A DNA stretch of 5,538 nucleotides from CALAEC01 sp050692915 (lineage in GTDB: Bacteria > Actinomycetota > UBA4738 > CALAEC01). The position numbers and the translations under genes are program-made. The notes under the pieces were generated by a model. The model was not told where the DNA came from, searched no databases, and worked only from the letters and a program-made list of their open reading frames with translations. The DNA lies in the NCBI GenBank assembly GCA_050692915.1, contig JBOGVU010000129.1, positions 1-5,538 on the forward strand, read 5' to 3'. Of the stretch, positions 1 through 4,831 are shown in pieces (positions within the stretch are counted from its first letter, which is position 1; each line of letters begins with the position of its first letter).

Positions 1-1288
1 CCGGACGATCCTCGAGGTGGCGAACGCGCTGATCGAGAACAACCTCCAGCGCAAGCCGAAGAACCTGTGGACGGAGGCCGACCACGGCACCCCGGTGGTC
101 AGGTACCGGGCCGAGGATGAGCACGACGAGGCCTGGTTCGTGGCCCAGCAGGTCGAGCGGCTGGTGACCGACCAGGCCGAGCACGCGTACGGCGACATCG
201 CGGTGTTCTACCGGACGAACGCTCAGTCCCGGGTCATCGAGGACGTGTTCATGAAGGCCGGCATCCCCTACCGGGTGGTCGGCGGGGTCCGGTTCTACGA
301 GCGGCGGGAGGTGAAGGACGTCCTGGCGTACCTCCGGGCGCTGGTGAACCCGCAGGACGCGGTGTCCATGCGGCGGGTCATCAACACCCCGAAGCGGGGG
401 ATCGGCGACCAGACCGTGGCCGCGTTGGAGGGCTTCGCTCGGGACGAGGGGCTCACGCTCCTGGAGGCGTGCCGGCGGGTCGAGGAGATCGCCCTGCTGT
501 CGCCCCGGGCCACCTCGGCGGTGAAGGGGTTCGTGGACGTGATGGAGCGGCTGCGAGCCCGGCTGGCCGAGGACGCCCGCCCCTCGCGGATGGTCGAGGC
601 CGCGTTCACCGAGTCGGGCTACCTGGCCGAGCTCGACGCCGAGCGCACCGTCGAGGCCGAGACCCGGAAGGAGAACCTCCGAGAGCTCGTGGGTGTGGGG
701 GCCGAGTTCGAGGCCCGGTTCCCCGAGTCGGGCCTGCCCGAGTTCCTGGAGCAGATCGCCCTGGTCACGGAGCAGGACGAGTACGACGAGGCGTCGTCCT
801 CGGTCACGTTGATGACCCTGCACAACGCCAAGGGCCTGGAGTTCGAGGTCGTGTTCATCGCCGGGATGGAGGACGGCATCTTCCCCCACTTCCGGTCGAT
901 GACCGACTCCGATGAGCTCGAGGAGGAGCGCCGGCTGGCGTACGTGGGCATCACCCGGGCCCGCCGGCGTCTGTACCTCACCCACGCCTGGAGCCGGACG
1001 CTGTTCGGGGCCTCTTCCTACAACCCCCCGTCCCGCTTCCTGGGCGAGATCCCGGGGGAGCTGGTGGAGGACCTCGAGGAGTCGGGGGAGAAGGGCGGGG
1101 AGGTGGTGGCCCCGGGGGCGCCGCCCGAGGTGTCTGCCGGTGACACGGTCGTCCACGACAGGTACGGGGAGGGTGTGGTGCTGTCCGTGTCCGGCGCCGG
1201 GCACGACGCCGAGGCGGTGGTCATGTTCGAGGAGGAGGGCGAGAAGCACCTCCTCCTGGCCTACGCGCCCTTGCGGAGGGTGGGATAG
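1..1288 (+). CDS. pcrA: ATP-dependent DNA helicase PcrA/UvrD, C-terminal part (5' end outside window)
   Basis: This is an SF1A 3'-5' DNA helicase, known in the family to act in nucleotide excision repair and in removing proteins and RNA polymerase from DNA. The reading frame is open from base 2 with no start; the first residues (RTILEVANALIENN) are the usual helicase stretch that follows a motif III region, so the GTG at 17 is an internal codon. Visible are 428 residues, roughly the last 55-60% of a typical 720-800 residue PcrA. Seen in order: motif IV region DIAVFYRTNAQSR (about 65-77), the 2B subdomain, motif V LMTLHNAKGLEF (about 270-281), then VFIAGMEDGIFPH, motif VI ERRLAYVGITRARRRLY (about 309-325) with its arginines, and a C-terminal Tudor-like PcrA tail GDTVVHDRYGEGVV...APLRRVG that distinguishes PcrA from RecB or Rep. 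The Walker A and DExx motifs lie before the window. It ends with TAG and converges on the next gene. Confidence 0.96.
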   Translation, partial: RTILEVANALIENNLQRKPKNLWTEADHGTPVVRYRAEDEHDEAWFVAQQVERLVTDQAEHAYGDIAVFYRTNAQSRVIEDVFMKAGIPYRVVGGVRFYERREVKDVLAYLRALVNPQDAVSMRRVINTPKRGIGDQTVAALEGFARDEGLTLLEACRRVEEIALLSPRATSAVKGFVDVMERLRARLAEDARPSRMVEAAFTESGYLAELDAERTVEAETRKENLRELVGVGAEFEARFPESGLPEFLEQIALVTEQDEYDEASSSVTLMTLHNAKGLEFEVVFIAGMEDGIFPHFRSMTDSDELEEERRLAYVGITRARRRLYLTHAWSRTLFGASSYNPPSRFLGEIPGELVEDLEESGEKGGEVVAPGAPPEVSAGDTVVHDRYGEGVVLSVSGAGHDAEAVVMFEEEGEKHLLLAYAPLRRVG

Positions 1289-1309
1289 GGGGAGAGGAGC
1301 GAGCTCCCC
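1289..1309. terminator. Inverted repeat between convergent pcrA and chaplin-like genes
   Basis: GGGGAG (1289-1294) and CTCCCC (1304-1309) are perfect 6-bp arms around a 9-nt loop, starting directly after the pcrA stop codon and 11 nt before the stop codon of the opposing gene. The position fits a bidirectional terminator in this 32-nt convergent gap. No T-tract follows on either strand, so an intrinsic terminator is only a possibility; in such GC-rich DNA a 6-bp repeat could also arise by chance. Confidence 0.35.
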
Positions 1310-1320
1310 GCAGGGCGGCG

Positions 1321-1761
1321 TTAGCCGGACGCGCCGGATCCGGCGACGGCGTCGCAGGTGGCTTCGCCGTCCTCGAGCAGATCCGTCGCCAGGATGGCGA
1401 CGGTCACGTCACACAGGTTCGCCGCGACGGTGATCGGCACCTGGATCGTGACGCCGCTGATGTTGACGTTGATCAGGCCCTCCTGGAAGGTCGGGCCGCC
1501 CGGCTCGGCCGGGGTGACCGTGGCGTCGCTCTCTGCGAACGCATCGCAGACGGCCGAGCCGTCGCGGAGGTCGCTGACCAGGACCGCGACGGTCACGTCG
1601 CAGATGTTGGCCGCCACCGCGATCGGAACCTGGATGGTGACGTCCTCCACGTTGACGTTCACCAGTCCCCTCTGGACGGTCGGCTGGGCCGCGGCCGGCG
1701 CCGCTGCCCCGAGGGACATGGTGCCGGCGATGAGCATGGGTGTGATGAGCTTCCTCAACAT
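1321..1761 (-). CDS. Small secreted protein with two chaplin-like repeats
   Basis: The protein has 146 residues. Residues 1-25 form a Sec signal peptide: a basic start MLRK, a hydrophobic core and an AAPAAA/QP cleavage site, so the product should be exported. The mature part is almost entirely two copies of a ~52-residue unit (28-78 and 91-142) joined by a Pro/Gly/Thr/Glu linker. Each unit reads G(L)(V/I)NVN, then VTIQVPI, VAAN(I/L)C, DVTVA(V/I)L and a second Cys. Cys pairs are 54/72 and 117/136. The QVP-to-Cys spacing and 18-19 residue Cys-Cys spacing match, from memory, the chaplin core of Streptomyces (VQVPVHIPVNVCGN...C), amyloid-forming surface proteins. It lacks the GN/NPAFGN signatures and any LPXTG anchor, so it is chaplin-like and not a confirmed chaplin. 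The ATG at 1761 is fixed by a strong ribosome site 6 nt upstream and by the signal peptide. Its frame stays open further upstream, but that extension is arginine/proline-rich noise. Confidence 0.8.
   Translation of the reverse strand: MLRKLITPMLIAGTMSLGAAAPAAAQPTVQRGLVNVNVEDVTIQVPIAVAANICDVTVAVLVSDLRDGSAVCDAFAESDATVTPAEPGGPTFQEGLINVNISGVTIQVPITVAANLCDVTVAILATDLLEDGEATCDAVAGSGASG
1336..1680 (-). repeat. Two tandem copies of a chaplin-like unit, 189-nt period
   Basis: Unit 1 is encoded at 1528-1680 and unit 2 at 1336-1491, offset by 63 codons. The similarity is also visible in DNA: CTGGAT(C/G)GTGACG at about 1441 and 1631, and GTTGACGTT a little further on in both. Unit 2 has one extra residue between the two cysteines (19 against 18). 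The divergence at third positions and in the linker suggests an old internal duplication kept by selection on the protein, not a recent one. Confidence 0.8.
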
Positions 1762-1767
1762 GGGATT

Positions 1768-1774
1768 CCTCCTC
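1768..1774 (-). promoter_or_regulatory. Ribosome binding site for the chaplin-like gene
   Basis: On the minus strand GAGGAGG is followed by a 6-nt spacer and the ATG at 1761. It is the best Shine-Dalgarno match in the window and decides the start in favour of the short secreted protein over a long open frame that reaches upstream to about 2619. Confidence 0.85.
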
Positions 1775-1830
1775 ACGGTTGGGGGGAATGACACAAGCGC
1801 GCGGGGCGCCCGCTCCTCTCGACCCCGGCC

Positions 1831-1855
1831 TACCCGCCCCGGGAACGTCTCAAAC
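1831..1855 (-). promoter_or_regulatory. Possible sigma-F/sigma-B-type promoter for the chaplin-like gene
   Basis: Reading the minus strand, GTTT (1855-1852) is followed by exactly 16 nt and GGGTAG (1835-1830). The actinobacterial sigma-F/sigma-B consensus known from Mycobacterium and Streptomyces is roughly GTTT, 14-17 nt, GGGTA(T/C). The last base differs. Transcription would start near 1822 and leave a leader of about 60 nt before the ribosome site. The element sits in the 116-nt gap between the two minus-strand genes, where a promoter would be expected. GGGTA-like strings are not rare in this composition, so this is a candidate only. Confidence 0.4.
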
Positions 1856-1886
1856 TGCTTGGTCAGCCCGAAGCGGACTAAGCAGT
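1854..1886. terminator. Hairpin spanning the stop codon of the Rieske-like gene
   Basis: ACTGCTTGGTC (1854-1864) and GACTAAGCAGT (1876-1886) form an 11-bp stem around an 11-nt loop. In plus-strand RNA the stem is complete with one G-U pair. In minus-strand RNA it has one A-C mismatch, and the loop can form a C(UUCG)G tetraloop. On the minus strand the stem contains the last two codons and the TAG stop of the upstream gene and is followed by only a short U run (GUUUGAG). It may attenuate or end transcription, or act as an mRNA end-stabilising structure, before the candidate promoter of the chaplin-like gene. Confidence 0.4.
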
Positions 1887-2339
1887 CGAGATGTCTATAT
1901 AGATAACGTCCTGGTGGACGCGGAGGGGCAGGACGATCAGCTCCCGCCCCTTCCTCCCCTTCCCGTCCAGGCCGTACCTCTGCTGGGCGCAGTCGAGGTA
2001 CCCGCCGTCGACCACCTCCAGAGGGCAGTTCGGCGGCTCCGCCACGGCCACGGCCCGCCCGGCCGGAGTCATCCCGAGGTAAACGCCGGCGAGCACCTCC
2101 CGGGCCGTCCCCGGGGCGACGTCCTCCAGCCCGATCCCCTCGACCTCCTGGAAGGGCGGGCCGGGGGGCCGGAACAGGAACCACGTCCCGATCAGGACGA
2201 TGACCAGCCCGGCGGCGATCGAGCCGACCACCCACTGCAGGCCGAGCGTCCCTCGGAACGGCCCCAGCGGGCCGATCCGTTGCCCGGTCTTGACCCCGGG
2301 CGCGCGGACGTGGATCCGTCGGCTGGACATGCGCCCCAT
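1878..2339 (-). CDS. Single-pass membrane protein with a Rieske-like domain lacking cluster ligands
   Basis: With the ATG at 2339 the product has 153 residues. Residues 1-31 are basic and cytoplasmic, about 32-57 form one membrane helix (WVVGSIAAGLVIVLIGTWFLF), and about 60-152 form an outer domain. No gene name is recognised. The outer domain follows the order of a Rieske fold: LEDVAPGTAREVLAG, a short strand pair, NCPLEVVDGGYLDC, RYGLDGKG, then LPLRV...VIYIDIS. In a real Rieske domain these align with CTHLGCPL, CPCHGSRFDLDG and a LPxxxVxxxxxxVxV end. Here the first Cys and His are replaced (AEPPNCPL), the second His is gone (CAQQRYGL), and only Cys105 and Cys117 remain. A [2Fe-2S] cluster is therefore unlikely; a structural or ligand-binding role is inferred. 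The start is either 2339 (GGAG 5 nt upstream) or 2330 (leaderless); the frame is open to 2447 but that would run into the divergent operon. Being an ordinary hypothetical protein remains possible. Confidence 0.7.
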   Translation of the reverse strand: MGRMSSRRIHVRAPGVKTGQRIGPLGPFRGTLGLQWVVGSIAAGLVIVLIGTWFLFRPPGPPFQEVEGIGLEDVAPGTAREVLAGVYLGMTPAGRAVAVAEPPNCPLEVVDGGYLDCAQQRYGLDGKGRKGRELIVLPLRVHQDVIYIDISTA

Positions 2340-2343
2340 TATC
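2338..2343 (-). promoter_or_regulatory. Possible -10 element for a leaderless start at 2330
   Basis: On the minus strand GATAAT lies exactly 7 nt before the ATG at 2330, the spacing at which transcription would start on the A of that ATG. Leaderless mRNAs are common in actinobacteria. No good -35 box is seen 16-18 nt upstream. The same bases overlap the alternative ATG at 2339, which has GGAG (2345-2348) 5 nt upstream, so only one of the two readings can be the main one. Confidence 0.35.
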
Positions 2344-2399
2344 GCTCCGGGCGACGACCGCCCCCACGGAGGGCTCCGCTGTACCGAACCTTCCCGCGA

Positions 2400-2405
2400 T
2401 ACACT
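2400..2405 (+). promoter_or_regulatory. Possible -10 element for the B12 subunit-sucCD operon
   Basis: TACACT fits the actinobacterial TANNNT -10 pattern and lies 10 nt before the ATG at 2416, giving a leader of only a few bases. The start codon has just a weak AGGG upstream (2409-2412), which suits a nearly leaderless transcript. No convincing -35 is visible. It lies in the 76-nt divergent spacer 2340-2415, so promoters for both directions must fit there or inside the neighbouring genes. Confidence 0.35.
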
Positions 2406-2415
2406 CCCAGGGCTC

Positions 2416-2826
2416 ATGCCCGGGAAGCACCGCATCGTCATCGCCAAGCCCGGCCTGGACGGCCATGACCGGGGAGCGAAGGTCGTGGCCCGAGCGCTCC
2501 GAGATGCCGGGTACGAGGTGATCTACACCGGGCTCCACCAGACCCCCGAGCAGATCGCCGAGACCGCGATCCAGGAGGACGCCGACGCGGTGGGGCTGTC
2601 GATCCACTCCGGGGCGCACATGACGCTGTTCCCCCGGGTCGTCCGACTCCTCCGGGACCGAGGCGCCGACGAGGTCGTGGTGTTCGGCGGCGGGATCATC
2701 CCCAAAGAGGACCTGGGGCCGCTGGAGGAGTCGGGGATCGAGCGTATCTTCACCCCGGGGACGCCGACGAAGGCGATCATCGACTGGCTACGCACCCGGC
2801 TCTCCGAGACCCGGGCGGCGTCCTAG
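2416..2826 (+). CDS. Stand-alone cobalamin-binding subunit of an acyl-CoA mutase (IcmB/McmB-like)
   Basis: The 136-residue protein is a complete B12-binding Rossmann-type domain, the size of known small subunits such as IcmB. It binds coenzyme B12 and pairs with a separate large (substrate-binding TIM barrel) subunit to rearrange an acyl-CoA skeleton. The signature is clear: KPGLDGHDRGAKV with Asp15, His17 (lower cobalt ligand) and Gly20, then after 41 residues Ser62, and after a further 26 Gly91-Gly93 (FGGGIIP). YTGLHQTPEQIAETAIQEDA is typical of the isobutyryl/methylmalonyl-CoA mutase group. The motif SxL is SIH here (His64 for Leu). The ATG at 2416 is chosen because the family begins just before this KPGLDGHD strand, and upstream codons are antisense to the divergent gene. 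It is the first gene of the operon, 5 nt before sucC. Substrate (methylmalonyl-, isobutyryl- or hydroxyisobutyryl-CoA) cannot be told without the large subunit. Confidence 0.92.
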   Translation: MPGKHRIVIAKPGLDGHDRGAKVVARALRDAGYEVIYTGLHQTPEQIAETAIQEDADAVGLSIHSGAHMTLFPRVVRLLRDRGADEVVVFGGGIIPKEDLGPLEESGIERIFTPGTPTKAIIDWLRTRLSETRAAS

Positions 2827-2831
2827 GCCTG

Positions 2832-3962
2832 ATGGATCTCCTCGAGCACCAGGGCAAGGAGCTCTTCGAACGTCACGGCATCAAGCTGATCTCCAGGGAG
2901 GTCGCCGAGAGCGCCGCGGAGGCCCGACAGGCGGCGGGTCGGCTCGGGCCCGTGGCGGTGAAGGTCCAGGTCCAGGCCGGCGGTAGGGGGAAGGGCGGCG
3001 GCATCGTGCTGGCCCGGACCCCCGACGAGGCCGAGCGGGCCGCCCGGAAGATGTTCGAGGATGGCTTCAACGGGATGCCGGTCTCCCGGGTCCTGCTGGA
3101 GCGGCTGGTGGACATCGACCGCGAGCTGTACCTGGCCATCACCCTCGACCGGGCCGAGCAGCGGTACGTGGCCATGGCTTCGAGCGAGGGCGGGATCGAC
3201 ATCGAGGAGGTGGCCGCCGGCCGGCCGGAGGCGATCAGACGGGCGGCCATCGACCCGCTCCTGGGGCTGAAGCCGTTCCACGCTCGCCGACTGGTGGGAG
3301 CGTTCCCCGAGGAGGCCCGCGAGGGCGCCGGCGCCCTCCTGGCGAGCCTCTACGAGGTGCTCGTGGAGAACGACGCCACGCTGGTCGAGGTGAACCCCCT
3401 GGCGGTTCTGAAGGACGGCCGGGTGGTGCCACTGGATGCCAAGGTGACCATCGACGACAACGCTCTGTTCCGCCATCCCGACCTGGCCGAATACGCCGCG
3501 GCGTTCCGGGAGGAGCCCACGGAGGCCAGGGCCCGGGAGCTGGGCCTTCAGTACGTCAAGCTCGACGGCCAGGTGGGCATCATCGGCAACGGCGCGGGGC
3601 TCGTCATGTCCACCCTCGACGTCGTCCAACAGGCCGGCGGCGCGGCCGCGAACTTCCTGGACGTCGGGGGCGGCGCCGGGGCCGACGTCATGGCCGCCTC
3701 GCTCGAGGTGATCCTGTCCGACCCGGCCGTGCGTTCGGTGCTGGTGAATATCTTCGGCGGGATCACCCGAGGCGACCTCGTGGCCCGAGGGATCCTCGAG
3801 GCGCTCGAGCGTGTCGAGGCCACGGTCCCCATCGTGGTCCGTCTCGACGGCACCAACGCCGAGGAGGGCCGGAGGATCCTGGCCGAGGCCGGGCACGACC
3901 GGATCGTTCCCGCCGCCACGATGCTCGAGGCGGCCCGGAGGGCCGTGGAGGCGGCGGCCTGA
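2832..3962 (+). CDS. sucC: Succinyl-CoA synthetase beta subunit
   Basis: This is the nucleotide-binding subunit of succinyl-CoA synthetase (ADP/GDP-forming), which makes ATP or GTP while converting succinyl-CoA to succinate in the TCA cycle; it works in the cytoplasm as a complex with SucD. Its 376 residues match the usual ~385. It opens with MDLLEHQGKELFERHGI, the standard ATP-grasp start. The glycine-rich nucleotide loop VKVQVQAGGRGKGGG is at 43-57, and the Mg-binding pair is Asn188 (EVNPLAV) and Asp202 (PLDAKV). The C-terminal ligase domain has NGAGLVMSTLD (253-263), NFLDVGGGA (274-282) and VLVNIFGGITRGDL (303-316), which meets the active-site histidine loop of SucD. There is only a weak AGG 4 nt upstream of the ATG, so translation probably depends on ribosomes finishing the B12 subunit gene 5 nt before. 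Whether it prefers ATP or GTP is not clear from the sequence. Confidence 0.97.
   Translation: MDLLEHQGKELFERHGIKLISREVAESAAEARQAAGRLGPVAVKVQVQAGGRGKGGGIVLARTPDEAERAARKMFEDGFNGMPVSRVLLERLVDIDRELYLAITLDRAEQRYVAMASSEGGIDIEEVAAGRPEAIRRAAIDPLLGLKPFHARRLVGAFPEEAREGAGALLASLYEVLVENDATLVEVNPLAVLKDGRVVPLDAKVTIDDNALFRHPDLAEYAAAFREEPTEARARELGLQYVKLDGQVGIIGNGAGLVMSTLDVVQQAGGAAANFLDVGGGAGADVMAASLEVILSDPAVRSVLVNIFGGITRGDLVARGILEALERVEATVPIVVRLDGTNAEEGRRILAEAGHDRIVPAATMLEAARRAVEAAA
3946..3951 (+). promoter_or_regulatory. Ribosome binding site for sucD inside sucC
   Basis: TGGAGG lies 10 nt before the sucD ATG, within the last codons of sucC. The spacing is a little long. The stop and start share one base (TGATG), so re-initiation by ribosomes ending sucC is likely and would keep the two subunits near equal amounts. 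Confidence 0.5.
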
Positions 3963-4831
3963 TGGCGGTGCTGCTCGACCGGGACACCCGGGTCGTGGTG
4001 CAGGGCATCACCGGGAAGGAGGGCCGGTTCCACACGCTCCGGAACCGGGAGTACGGCACGAACGTCGTGGCCGGGGTCACCCCCGGGAAGGCAGGCCAGG
4101 ACATCGAGGGGATCCCCGTGTTCGACACGGTAAGCGAGGCGGTCGAGGCGACCGGCGCCCAGGCATCGATCACGTTCGTCCCGGCCCGGTTCGCCGCCGA
4201 CGCGATCCTGGAGGCCGCCGACGGAGGCGTGCCGCTGATCGTGTGCATCACCGAGGGGATCCCGGTGCTGGACATGGCCCGGGTGGCGAACTACCTGCGG
4301 GGGAAGGACCACGTGCTGATCGGCCCGAACTGCCCCGGGCTGATCTCGCCGGGGAAGGCCAACCTCGGCATCATCCCTGGGGAGATCACCGCGGAGGGCG
4401 GCGTCGGGCTCGTCTCGCGGTCGGGGACGCTCACGTACCAGGTCATGAACGAGCTCACCCAGCGGGGGATCGGGCAGTCGACGTGCATCGGAATCGGCGG
4501 CGACCCCATCATCGGCACCGGGTTCGTCGACGTGCTGGCGCGGTTCGAGGCAGACCCGCAGACCGAGGCCGTGGTCCTGATCGGGGAGATCGGCGGCTCG
4601 GATGAGGAGCGAGCGGCTTCGTACATCGCCGAGCACGTGACGAAGCCCGTGGTGGCCTACGTGGCGGGGTTCACCGCACCGCCGGGGAAGCGCATGGGAC
4701 ACGCCGGGGCGATCATCACCGGCTCCGGGGGCACGGCCCAGGCCAAGGCTGAGGCGTTCGATGCCGTCGGCGTCCGGGTGGGCCGGAACCCCACCGAGGT
4801 CGCCGAGCTGATCGAGGCCGCCCTGTCGTGA
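3962..4831 (+). CDS. sucD: Succinyl-CoA synthetase alpha subunit
   Basis: This is the CoA-binding, phosphohistidine-carrying subunit that partners SucC. Its 289 residues match the family length. The CoA-binding Rossmann domain begins at MAVLLDRDTRVVVQGITG and includes YGTNVVAGVTPGKAG (31-45), ITEGIPVLDM (96-105) and the conserved GPNCPGLISPG (121-131) with Cys124. The ligase domain contains VSRSGTLTYQ (151-160), GQSTCIGIGGDPI (171-183), DPQTEAVVLIGEIGG (198-212) and GKRMGHAGAI (242-251). His247 in that last motif is the residue phosphorylated in the reaction (E. coli His246). No key residue is missing. The start overlaps the sucC stop by one base and the stop overlaps the next start by four (GTGA), so the gene sits in the middle of a coupled operon. 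Confidence 0.97.
   Translation: MAVLLDRDTRVVVQGITGKEGRFHTLRNREYGTNVVAGVTPGKAGQDIEGIPVFDTVSEAVEATGAQASITFVPARFAADAILEAADGGVPLIVCITEGIPVLDMARVANYLRGKDHVLIGPNCPGLISPGKANLGIIPGEITAEGGVGLVSRSGTLTYQVMNELTQRGIGQSTCIGIGGDPIIGTGFVDVLARFEADPQTEAVVLIGEIGGSDEERAASYIAEHVTKPVVAYVAGFTAPPGKRMGHAGAIITGSGGTAQAKAEAFDAVGVRVGRNPTEVAELIEAALS

Noticed and set aside
17..19. GTG as the start of the helicase gene
   Set aside because: The frame continues to the window edge and the preceding codons match the conserved helicase stretch, so this valine is internal.
1878..2339. Functional Rieske [2Fe-2S] protein such as QcrA
   Set aside because: The CxH and CxxH ligand pairs are missing, and the protein is far shorter than actinobacterial QcrA with its three membrane helices.
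2340..2447. Longer start of the Rieske-like gene at 2447
   Set aside because: It would overlap the B12 subunit start and all of the divergent promoter space, and the added residues are basic and proline-rich with no family character.
1358..2468. Plus-strand frames (1358-1906 and 1779-2468) opposite the two minus-strand genes
   Set aside because: They lack plausible ribosome sites and family features; the minus-strand frames have a signal peptide, internal repeats and a membrane helix.
1762..2619. Upstream extension of the chaplin-like frame to an ATG at 2619
   Set aside because: The extension is Arg/Pro-rich, overlaps the B12 subunit and the Rieske-like gene, and places the signal peptide in the middle of a protein; the strong ribosome site at 1768-1774 fixes the start at 1761.
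2823..3896. A 357-codon minus-strand frame antisense to sucC
   Set aside because: It mirrors sucC codon structure, has no recognisable motif or ribosome site, and sucC is a certain gene.
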